Positions 1-7,160 of a stretch of DNA of 64,000 nt are shown here, piece after piece. Below the pieces are notes generated by a model. The model was not told the origin of the DNA and did no database searches. It worked only from the letters and a program-made list of their open reading frames with translations. Numbering within the stretch: the stretch's first letter is position 1; the number at the start of each line of letters is the position of its first letter. The stretch is from Cyclobacterium plantarum (GTDB lineage: Bacteria; Bacteroidota; Bacteroidia; Cytophagales; Cyclobacteriaceae), in assembly GCF_011290685.1 (NCBI RefSeq), contig NZ_JAANYN010000011.1, positions 124,001 to 188,000 of the forward strand, given 5' to 3'. Both the position numbers and the translations under genes were made by a program.

Positions 1-166
1 ACCAGATCTTCCCAGCTTCATCAGTCAAAAAATTCTGAATTTTCCCCTTAAATCCCTAACAATATAGTGGCTTTTTTTGGAAGGGAAAAATCTTTTTACA
101 CCAAAAGTACAGGAACTGATTCGCAGGGTTTCCACAGATTTTTTGGGGATTTCTTTGAGCAGTTCT

Positions 167-307
167 TTATTTATCCTCTGCCGCATGTAATTTATTTACA
201 GGCCCCACTACATGACCAAACATCTGTAACACCTGATTGACCTTTGTCAAACTGAGGTTTTCCTTGCCTTGTTCGATCTTTCTGATAACCGTCAAGTCTG
301 TGCGCAT
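167..307 (-). pseudogene. C-terminal remnant of an Xre-family (HTH_3) regulator
   Basis: A 46-residue leftward reading frame starting MRTDLTVIRKIEQGKENLSL resembles the last part of a lambda-repressor-type helix-turn-helix: a recognition-helix region, the I-E-Q-G-K turn, then the short helix VNQVLQMFGH typical of HipB/Xre antitoxin-like proteins. The first helices are missing, and an in-frame TAG lies just upstream of the ATG, so this is read as a decayed gene rather than a working regulator. The flank upstream holds short A-AGGG reiterations and no partner gene is visible. It could also be the edge of a larger decayed toxin-antitoxin locus outside the window. Confidence 0.45.
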
Positions 308-387
308 TCCCTTCTATGCCCTTATATCCCTTATATGGTTTTTTATTCTCTATCTGTACTAATCTGTGTTACCTGTGGTGAATAAAA

Positions 388-2238
388 CTATTCCGTAGCA
401 GCCTTATAGGCCTCCATGCCGCCCACTACCGGCAATGTCAACGAACTGGCATCCAGGTCCACGGTCAGTTCGGTGCCGGGCTCGGGCCAGAGGGTAAATT
501 CCTTGTCGCTGGAAAAAATCAACAAACCAATCTGCTGCCCTTTGGGAATGATCTGATCGTCAGGCTGCAGCTCAAAGGAAAGCGAATAAAACCGGCCCCG
601 CTTCAGGGGCTCGCTTTCTGTCAGGGAACGGTGATTTTGCGGATCGGCCCAGCCCCTGGTAATGATGTTGTCGGTGATGCTTGCATTTTTCGAGTCGTTC
701 CAGGGCAAGGAAACCAACCATACAGACAGGTTGGCGGCAGGTTTGCTGGATGCGAGCCTGATGTTCATTTCTGCCAGCCCGGACAGGTGCAGGTCCTCCT
801 TCAGCTCCGGACTTAAAAACAACAAGCGGTGATCGGTAATCTCGGCCCTGGCCAAAGATGCCCCATCAAATGAAAAATTATCTACCAGCGTCTCCCTGCC
901 CTGCCGGGAAGGCTTCTGCAAATGCAATTTACCGGCTGCCGGTGCGGCCCCCTCCAGAAAGAGCGACACGGATTCGGATTGCGGGTGGGGATAAGCTTCA
1001 TAGGAGCTGGGGTTGTCTTGACTGTCTCCTTCCCGGACGATCCATACTTTTGGATCTTCTTCTACCCCGTTTTCCACGCCGTGCAGGTAGCGGGTAAACC
1101 AACGGTTCATCATTCGCATGGGCGGTGGTCCGCCATGCCCGTCCTGGTGGTAGTACAGTTGCACCGGAAGGCCCATAGATTCGGCTTTTTTAAATATCCG
1201 GTAGCTGTGTTCGGGCATCACGTTCCAGTCGTTGAAGCCATGGGACATCAACATAGCCGCCTTCATTGGCTCCATCTGATTCAGGTAATCCCGACCGGCC
1301 CAAAAATCGTTATAATCGCCAGTGACCCGGTCCATGCCTTCCTTCATTTCAGTATCACGGATGCGGGCATTGTTCCCGGCCCTTTTGGCGGTGTCGCCAC
1401 TGTGGATAAAATCATACAATACGTCTATATCTTCTCCCAGGTAACCTCCCGGAGAACGCACCAATCCATGAGAGCGGTAATAATGGTAGTAGGAAGTATT
1501 GGGTGCTATGGGTATGATGGCTTCCAGTCCCTCCACGCCGGTAGTGGCTGCGGCCAGGGGAATGGTGCCATTATAGGAAGTGCCGGTCATGCCTACCTTT
1601 CCGGTAGACCAATAGGCCTCCACAGAATCCCCTCCCTGAGGAAGGGTAAAACCTTTGGCCCTTCCGCAGAGCCAGTCGATCACGGCTTTGGGAGCCAAAG
1701 ATTCGTTTTTGCCGCCCACGGTAGGGCTGCCTTGCGACAAGCCTGTACCCGGAGAGGAGGAATGCACCAGGATATAGCCCCTGGGTACCCAGGTTTGGAT
1801 ATGCGAATCGGAAATAAAGGGACGGTTGTTGATGGGCGTTACTTGCGGAGAGACCCTTTCTTCCGGCGGTGAACCCAGTTCGTGACGCACATCCCAGAAC
1901 AAGCCGTCCACATCCGGTGCCACCCCGGCAAAATAAGGACTGCTGACATAAATCACGGGCAATTTTAACCCTTCATATTCGGTTTGGTAAGGACGGGTCA
2001 CAGCCACATGCATGCGGTCGGGCTGCCCGTCGGCATCTGAATCAAATTCGGTTTCAACCCACAGGTCATGCCGGATCCAGCGGGATGGGTCTTTGAAGGC
2101 CAGCATTTCCTGTGCTTCACCGTTTTCAATTCTGGGTTTTGCTCCGGATTGAGCAGGCAGCAAGTGAATGGTCCATCCATTTGCCAGGATCAGACAAAGG
2201 AGCGTCAATGGATAAAGTATTCCTGATCTATTGTTCAT
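388..2238 (-). CDS. CocE/NonD-family serine hydrolase (S15 Xaa-Pro dipeptidyl-peptidase-like)
   Basis: The 616-aa product has an N-terminal hydrophobic signal segment (about residues 7-30), so it is probably exported. The alpha/beta-hydrolase core follows, with the nucleophile motif G-T-S-Y-N-G at Ser221. This matches the GxSYxG elbow of the S15/CocE family. The last third (about 400-610) is the beta-rich domain of X-Pro dipeptidyl-peptidases (SVSLFLEG, NLSVWLVSLPW, RGRFYSLSFEL). Related enzymes cleave Xaa-Pro dipeptides from peptide N termini or hydrolyse esters and acyl bonds; the substrate cannot be told from sequence. It is a single gene with no close partner: a 153-bp repeat-bearing gap follows its start and non-coding debris its end. 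Family confident, reaction uncertain. Confidence 0.85.
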   Translation of the reverse strand: MNNRSGILYPLTLLCLILANGWTIHLLPAQSGAKPRIENGEAQEMLAFKDPSRWIRHDLWVETEFDSDADGQPDRMHVAVTRPYQTEYEGLKLPVIYVSSPYFAGVAPDVDGLFWDVRHELGSPPEERVSPQVTPINNRPFISDSHIQTWVPRGYILVHSSSPGTGLSQGSPTVGGKNESLAPKAVIDWLCGRAKGFTLPQGGDSVEAYWSTGKVGMTGTSYNGTIPLAAATTGVEGLEAIIPIAPNTSYYHYYRSHGLVRSPGGYLGEDIDVLYDFIHSGDTAKRAGNNARIRDTEMKEGMDRVTGDYNDFWAGRDYLNQMEPMKAAMLMSHGFNDWNVMPEHSYRIFKKAESMGLPVQLYYHQDGHGGPPPMRMMNRWFTRYLHGVENGVEEDPKVWIVREGDSQDNPSSYEAYPHPQSESVSLFLEGAAPAAGKLHLQKPSRQGRETLVDNFSFDGASLARAEITDHRLLFLSPELKEDLHLSGLAEMNIRLASSKPAANLSVWLVSLPWNDSKNASITDNIITRGWADPQNHRSLTESEPLKRGRFYSLSFELQPDDQIIPKGQQIGLLIFSSDKEFTLWPEPGTELTVDLDASSLTLPVVGGMEAYKAATE

Positions 2239-2391
2239 AGGTTTACAATTGTTCTTTGATGGTTATAAGCTGCCCCGGACGAAGATTTCTGATTTTTGGT
2301 AGAACCTCACATGCATCCTGTTATTTGACATTCCCCTCATGCCTGAGGCAGGCTCGGTTTCATCTGTTTATAATTTGATTTTAATGGTCAG

Positions 2392-2461
2392 ATGGAATCT
2401 TTGACGATTAAAATAATCATTGCCCTGTGTTTAATGATTATTTTAATCGTGTCGATTTCAT
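2392..2461. repeat. REP-like dispersed palindrome, copy 1
   Basis: A perfect 17-bp inverted repeat (CGATTAAAATAATCATT at 2405-2421 and its complement at 2433-2449) encloses an 11-nt loop. The whole 70-bp block recurs in opposite orientation at 29205-29276 with one substitution and two single-base or two-base indels. Two such copies in one window point to a genome-wide interspersed palindromic element. A 90-codon reading frame (2392-2664) starts inside it; its first 23 residues are simply translated repeat, so I do not accept it as a gene. Confidence 0.8.
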
Positions 2462-2500
2462 GGCTTAAAAATAACTTTTTTTTCAAACCATTCCGAATAG

Positions 2501-2522
2501 GGCGAGAGGATCTGCTCTCGCC
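2501..2522. repeat. GC-rich hairpin next to the REP-like element
   Basis: GGCGAGAG at 2501-2508 and CTCTCGCC at 2515-2522 form a perfect 8-bp stem with a 6-nt loop, about 40 bp beyond the REP-like palindrome. No T-run follows, so it is not a standard terminator. It may be part of the same compound repeat, or debris from another. Confidence 0.5.
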
Positions 2523-2709
2523 TGTCGTTGCGATGGATTATTTGACAGAAAGGTTGAAACGCAAACCCGAAATGGATGAAACCCCGCAGGTATCAGAACT
2601 GCTCCAATTGAATGCTATTTCTATTTTTACCACTAAGGAGCATAAATATTTTTCAGGTCTTTGAAAACTATTCTGATTACCAGTTGTTTAGGGTTTGTAA
2701 TTTAAACCA

Positions 2710-3276
2710 ATGAAACTACAAATGAATAAGCTAACGAATTTATCCTTATTTACAGCTTCTATTGTTATGATAGGATTTACCAGCTGTGGTAGTCCACAAA
2801 GCGATTCCTCCGGTGAAGAAGAAGAAACTGTCGTAGAAATGGCAGAAGAAATGCCAGTTGAAGAAGAGGAAACCATCGTAGATATTGCGGTGGGTTCTCC
2901 TGACCACAGCACCCTGGTGACTGCTCTGAGCACCGCCGGATTGGTGGAAACACTGAGTGGAGATGGGCCATTTACCGTTTTTGCGCCTACCAACGCTGCT
3001 TTTGAGGCCCTTCCTGAAGGTACGGTTGAATCATTGCTGGCCCCTGAAGGCAAAGAGCAACTTACCGCCGTTTTGACCTACCATGTAGTGGCAGGAAATG
3101 TAATGGCAGCGGATTTGTCAGACGGACAGGTAGTAAAGACGCTAAATGGACAGGAAATAACCGTTTCCATTACCGACGGAACGGTGATGATCAATGGTGC
3201 CACGGTCACAACCGCTGATCTTTCCGGAAGCAATGGCCTGATACATGTCATAGACGGGGTCTTGTTACCAGAATAA
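2710..3276 (+). CDS. Fasciclin (FAS1) domain lipoprotein
   Basis: The 188-aa protein has a lipoprotein signal peptide with lipobox G-F-T-S-C (Cys26), then a very acidic linker (about 28-55, Glu runs), then one complete FAS1 domain (about 58-188). The diagnostic FAS1 pieces are visible: TLVTALSTAGLVETL, the GPFTVFAPTNAAFEALP motif near the H1 region, and the C-terminal H2-like IHVIDGVLLP. FAS1 proteins mediate adhesion or matrix contacts on the cell surface; the ligand is unknown. A second ATG (codon 5) is an equally possible start. A hairpin terminator follows the stop codon, so it looks monocistronic. Confidence 0.9.
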   Translation: MKLQMNKLTNLSLFTASIVMIGFTSCGSPQSDSSGEEEETVVEMAEEMPVEEEETIVDIAVGSPDHSTLVTALSTAGLVETLSGDGPFTVFAPTNAAFEALPEGTVESLLAPEGKEQLTAVLTYHVVAGNVMAADLSDGQVVKTLNGQEITVSITDGTVMINGATVTTADLSGSNGLIHVIDGVLLPE

Positions 3277-3298
3277 TACCATAAAAAACCTAATCAGC

Positions 3299-3327
3299 GA
3301 AGGTTTGCCAAATGGCAGGCCTTTTTG
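3299..3327 (+). terminator. Intrinsic terminator of the fasciclin gene
   Basis: Starting 22 nt after the fasciclin stop, AAGG and TTTGCC pair with GGCA and GGCC around an AAAT loop, and five T residues follow. The stem has a small internal mismatch (TT opposite GG). Confidence 0.6.
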
Positions 3328-3366
3328 CGTTTATGTCACTTTCATGAGAATAAATTCAGCTAATAT

Positions 3367-3640
3367 TCACTTCGAGATGCTCACTTCGTCCATGGTATTT
3401 CCTTCCAGGTCATAGGCATTGAAATGCATTCCGCTGGAATCAATCTCCAGGATTCCACAATTGTGCTTTTTGAGCTCAATCCAGGGCTTTCAGTTGGTCT
3501 TTTGGAAATTGAAGTTGAAAAAAGCCGGAAACTTTTTGCTGATCCTCCAGGAAAGCTTCCCTATAGGTAGGCTTCTCCGGATCAGGCTGGCATGCCAACA
3601 TCAAAACTACTGCCCAAAAATGAGTGGATTTGAAATTCAT
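3367..3640 (-). pseudogene. Small lipoprotein gene broken by a +1 frameshift
   Basis: The start codon overlaps the stop of the upstream hydrolase gene as ATGA (3640-3637), the classic arrangement of translational coupling. The first frame encodes 54 residues with a lipoprotein signal (WAVVLMLAC, Cys17) and stops with TGA at 3476. Shifting by one base just before that stop restores an open frame reading IELKKHNCGILEIDSSGMHF and ending SISK at 3367. The locus is 274 nt, that is 91 codons plus one base. So either one base has been gained, the assembly has an error, or there is programmed slippage. The intact product would be a lipoprotein of about 90 aa with no family I recognise. Confidence 0.55.
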
Positions 3641-4725
3641 GGCAACAAATCGGAAATGACGGCATCCGCGTCCCCATCAGGATAGGGTAATGCCAGCAAT
3701 TGGAAAACCGTCCGAGCAATCATTGCCGGATAAAGGACAGCTTCCTTTTTGACTTCTCCAAATGGCTGGCTATCCGGACCGATGGCGGCTATCCATACTT
3801 CCCTGGAGCGGGGAATTCCTGAACCATGGCCGGTCCAGGTAGTTTTATCCACACCTCTCCCATGATCTGTGGTAATGATCATGGTGGTTTTATTTTTGTA
3901 TTGCGGAGTAGATTGGATATAATCCCAAAGGTCTTTGAGGTATGCGTCAAACTGTTTTATGGAATGCAGGTATTCGTCATACTGGTTGTCATGGGCCCAG
4001 TCATCCGGTTCGCCATAGGCGATGAAAACAACCTTTGGTGCCTCTTTTTTGATCGCCTCCATGGCAAAATGGTGCGTAAAGGGATCCAATCTGACTCCAG
4101 CCCAAGGACCCCGGATTTCCTGTTGCATCCTGTTGATCATGCGTTCAGCTTCTGTAAGGTTTGGACCTTCTGCCATATCAAAACCGGCATTTACTGGTAC
4201 TTCACTCCTGTCTTCATTGATGATATAGGGAAAAACATCCCAACTGCCAAAGGCCATTACTTTTCCTTTGTATTCCGGCATATGCTGCAGGTGTTCCAGC
4301 AGTGTGGTATTGGGATTATTGTTTTTGGCATTGGAAGTGATGCGCTCATCATCTGCTGATCCGGTCAGTATCTCGTTATATCCGGGATAAGAAAAAAGCA
4401 TGTTGTTTCGAAGATCTACTTTGTTGCCGTAAGTCCGGTTACCATGCAGCTGTCCCTTTTCTTCAAGGGTTGACCAGGTAAAGGGCATGAGCATTTCCCT
4501 GCGATTCAGGGGATCTGTATCCCAAAATTCCTTCAGCAGTGAGCCTAGAGATTCGCTCATTCCTGTGTCATCCACAAACAAAGAATCAGCCCCCTTAAAC
4601 ATTTCCTGCCAGCGAAGGCCGTCCACCGTTATCAGGAAGATGTTTTCGGTTTGGGTGGTTTTTTGAGCAGGGGCATAACCAAAACCCAGCCCCATCAATA
4701 TCAGTAGAATAGCCATTTTTTTCAT
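3637..4725 (-). CDS. Alkaline-phosphatase-superfamily phosphodiesterase/sulfatase-like hydrolase
   Basis: The chosen start (4725) gives MKKMAILLILMGLGFGYAPAQ, a clean signal peptide; an in-frame ATG 33 bp further upstream would spoil it. The 362-aa protein shows alkaline-phosphatase-fold landmarks: the N-terminal metal site VDGLRWQEMF, then GEPDDWAHD with metal-binding Asp and His, and the C-terminal TTDHGRG followed by WTGHGSG. This pattern is that of type I phosphodiesterase or phosphopentomutase-like hydrolases exported by Bacteroidota. Such proteins hydrolyse phosphate or sulfate esters; the substrate is not evident. The stop overlaps the start of the broken lipoprotein gene downstream, so the two form a small operon. 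Confidence 0.85.
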   Translation of the reverse strand: MKKMAILLILMGLGFGYAPAQKTTQTENIFLITVDGLRWQEMFKGADSLFVDDTGMSESLGSLLKEFWDTDPLNRREMLMPFTWSTLEEKGQLHGNRTYGNKVDLRNNMLFSYPGYNEILTGSADDERITSNAKNNNPNTTLLEHLQHMPEYKGKVMAFGSWDVFPYIINEDRSEVPVNAGFDMAEGPNLTEAERMINRMQQEIRGPWAGVRLDPFTHHFAMEAIKKEAPKVVFIAYGEPDDWAHDNQYDEYLHSIKQFDAYLKDLWDYIQSTPQYKNKTTMIITTDHGRGVDKTTWTGHGSGIPRSREVWIAAIGPDSQPFGEVKKEAVLYPAMIARTVFQLLALPYPDGDADAVISDLLP

Positions 4726-5158
4726 AGGATTAAAGATACGGATTTTGATTTTTTCCAATGGGATGCAGGATCATTTTTTCCTTGAATTAACCAAAAAATA
4801 ACCGGCTGTTTTTCAGTGCTTCATTCCTTGAATTGCTGCATGCTCATTTGAATTTTGCCCGCCTATAAATAAAAACCCGACGCTTCCGGAAGGCTTAATT
4901 AAATGTTAATTGGTGCCGGAAAGGTGTAAACCTTTGATTGACTAATAAATTTTGTTTGCGGCAAAAAAATAGCTAAAATCCAATCCTTTTTAAAAAATAA
5001 CTTCTCCTTTATACATTTATTTTGATTACTATCGATATATTTAATTATCAAAATTATAGTTTTTTCATTTACATCAAAATATGCCTTTTTAGTTTCGGTT
5101 GTTTGTAAAATATTTAACTCAAACGCCCATATAATGGAAGCTTTAAATAGTATTAAAT
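4726..5158. other. AT-rich gene-free region between divergent genes
   Basis: About 430 bp lie between the leftward hydrolase and the rightward VWA gene. I see a short CTTCCGGAAG palindrome near 4885, then very AT-rich sequence leading to the VWA gene. It should hold both promoters, but no clear TTTG / TAnnTTTG pair with correct spacing stands out. No small gene is supported. Confidence 0.5.
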
Positions 5159-6562
5159 ATGTTGACCATCAATTCAGTTTGGCTTTTATTCTGGGCATTT
5201 GGTTTTATTACTGAGGGAAACCAAACCATTAAGGAAACCCCATCTCCCATTATATTTATCTATGATGCCAGTGGCTCCATGTGGGGGCAGCTTCAGGGGA
5301 AAACCAAGATGGAAATTGCTTCTGAGGTATTGTCAGAAACTGTTGAAACGCTTCCTGAAAACCAACAATTCGGATTGGTTGCCTATGGGCACCGGGTGAA
5401 GGAGGATTGCCGGGATGTGGAATTTTTATTGGAAATGGAAAATGCTGATAAGTCCAGCTTTAAAACGGCTCTTCAAGCCATCAAACCTCTGGGAATGACT
5501 CCACTGGCTTATGCGGCATCGCTTGTTTTGGATCAATTAAAAGAAACCCAGCAAAAAGCAACGGTTATTTTGGTTACCGATGGCATTGAATCCTGCGATG
5601 GTGATATTTGTAAAGTCGTTCAGGACGCCAAAGCAGCCGGCGTCGATTTTCGCCTACATATCGTAGGCTTTGGTTTAAAAGCCGATGAAACCGGGCAACT
5701 GATTTGTGCGGCGGAGGCAGGTGAAGGCCAATACCATGATGCCGGTGATGGAGACATGCTACGCGCGGTATTGACTACTACCACTTCATCAACGGTAGAT
5801 GAGCCTGCCGGTAATTTCTCGGTTTTTGCTGTAAAAAACGGGGTTCCGATTGATGCCTATGTTAAAGCTTATGATGTCGTTGCAAAACGACAACCCATTA
5901 GCGTACGGACTTACAGGGATACGGCCTTCTTTTACTTACCTCCAAGTACCTATAATTTTGAAGTGCAGCCACTCGAAGGAAGCGATGTGGCCATGTTAAC
6001 CGTACCCGGCGTTCAGAGCTTTGAAGACAAAATGACCCATAAGGAAATTAGTTTTGATAGTGGGAAAATTGGTATTACGACCACCAATAACGGTGCAAAT
6101 TGGGACTGCATCGTAAAAGTATATGATCAAAACAGCAAGGTTGCAGCTTCTATTCGTAGTTACCAGGAGCCTAAAGAAATTGACCTTAATCCTGGCATTT
6201 ATAAAATCACCATTCAGGCTTTGGCCATGAACGGCATTCATACCTACACTGAAATTGACGCAGTAAGCATTCCTGCAGGTGAGCTTGTTCCGGTTTCGTT
6301 TGATTTTCAAACGGGCACCGCATTTATAGACGCCATCGGAAATGGAAAATCCATTGATAGTATGGTTACAATAAAAGAAATCAACACCGATAAAAATGTT
6401 GTTGGTGGCCGGACTTACAATAAGGGAAAGGAGTTTCTGTTAAATCCAGGGAATTACCAGGTAAAAGTTGTACCAATGGGCGATTTTAAAGACCGTAAGG
6501 CCCAGGTATTTAATATGGAGGTCAAACAAAACAATAAGATTTCAAAATCGGTTGAATTTTAA
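5159..6562 (+). CDS. Secreted VWA-domain protein with three C-terminal repeats
   Basis: The 467-aa protein begins with an N-terminal hydrophobic segment (signal peptide, about 1-22). A von Willebrand factor A domain (about 30-215) follows with an intact MIDAS: D-A-S-G-S at about residue 37, then a conserved Thr in GMTPLAY and Asp in VTDGIESCDGD. The remainder (220-467) contains three related modules of 75-80 residues, each built as a KAYD/KVYD/TIKE strand, an [RS]xY turn, and a P-[GS]-x-Y strand (PPSTYNFEV, NPGIYKITI, NPGNYQVKV). VWA domains bind protein ligands through a divalent metal. It is unpaired: neither a MoxR ATPase nor other VWA genes adjoin it. Confidence 0.85.
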   Translation: MLTINSVWLLFWAFGFITEGNQTIKETPSPIIFIYDASGSMWGQLQGKTKMEIASEVLSETVETLPENQQFGLVAYGHRVKEDCRDVEFLLEMENADKSSFKTALQAIKPLGMTPLAYAASLVLDQLKETQQKATVILVTDGIESCDGDICKVVQDAKAAGVDFRLHIVGFGLKADETGQLICAAEAGEGQYHDAGDGDMLRAVLTTTTSSTVDEPAGNFSVFAVKNGVPIDAYVKAYDVVAKRQPISVRTYRDTAFFYLPPSTYNFEVQPLEGSDVAMLTVPGVQSFEDKMTHKEISFDSGKIGITTTNNGANWDCIVKVYDQNSKVAASIRSYQEPKEIDLNPGIYKITIQALAMNGIHTYTEIDAVSIPAGELVPVSFDFQTGTAFIDAIGNGKSIDSMVTIKEINTDKNVVGGRTYNKGKEFLLNPGNYQVKVVPMGDFKDRKAQVFNMEVKQNNKISKSVEF

Positions 6563-6606
6563 TCTTGTCATGATTCCCCAGGTATTTTAAATTAATTAAC
6601 AGTTGT

Positions 6607-7119
6607 CTATATCCGCTTTTCTTCTTTTTCTTTAAGCACACTTACCGTTACCAACAATTGACCCAGATGCCGCTGGCTGTGTTCGGCAGCATGAAAATAT
6701 AAACCTAAAACAGTGCTGGGTAACCTTTTCCGTCCAACATAACGGGGTTCCATCAAAGTTTCGGCTGTTGTGCTTTTAAAAATAGCCAGGGCCTGCATCA
6801 CTTTATTTTCAAAAGTATCAACCAACATTTGGCTTGTTAATCCGGGATCAGGGATACCTTCTTTTTTTAAATATTCCAGTTGTTGGCTATTCAGTGATTT
6901 TTCTGCTGCATAGGAAAAAAGCCGGTCTATTACTCCTGCCATATGCTGGATATGAAAGCCCACAGCAGCACGGCCGGCGACTTTTTCCCATAAATATTCC
7001 TCCCGAAAATTTTCCATGTAAATTTTCAGGTCTTCTGCACTTTGTATCAGGGCATGGGCAGCAGGTTGCAATAACAAAGGAATTCCAGGGACCGCTCCCC
7101 TTAGCCAGGCTTCAGGCAT
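6607..7119 (-). CDS. DinB-family four-helix protein
   Basis: The 170-aa protein shows the metal-binding histidine pattern of DinB/YfiT-like four-helix bundles: His in the helix AAVGFHIQHMAG and two His in HAAEHSQRHLGQL, with the typical RHLGQL end. Such proteins are often metal-dependent thiol S-transferases or uncharacterised stress proteins. It lies 41 bp downstream of the acyl-CoA dehydrogenase gene on the same strand, so it probably ends the beta-oxidation operon, although a functional link is not evident. Confidence 0.8.
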   Translation of the reverse strand: MPEAWLRGAVPGIPLLLQPAAHALIQSAEDLKIYMENFREEYLWEKVAGRAAVGFHIQHMAGVIDRLFSYAAEKSLNSQQLEYLKKEGIPDPGLTSQMLVDTFENKVMQALAIFKSTTAETLMEPRYVGRKRLPSTVLGLYFHAAEHSQRHLGQLLVTVSVLKEKEEKRI

Positions 7120-7160
7120 TTTGATCTGTATTAGTAGGTAACATTTTACTTGCTCAGCAT

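Noticed and set aside
631-1872. Long rightward frames opposite the S15-type hydrolase
   Set aside because: Antisense shadows of a well-supported gene; no motif of their own.
2356-2372. TTCATCTGTTTATAATT shared with 35224-35240
   Set aside because: A 17-base match in AT-rich DNA can occur by chance in 64 kb; the flanks do not match.
2392-2664. 90-codon rightward frame with an N-terminal hydrophobic segment
   Set aside because: Its first 23 codons are the REP-like palindrome, found again inverted at 29205-29276, and a further hairpin (2501-2522) lies inside it. The hydrophobic segment is simply the translated palindrome.
3419-3685. 88-codon rightward frame
   Set aside because: It lies opposite the frame-broken lipoprotein and the hydrolase end, and has an unnatural composition. 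The leftward reading explains the sequence better.
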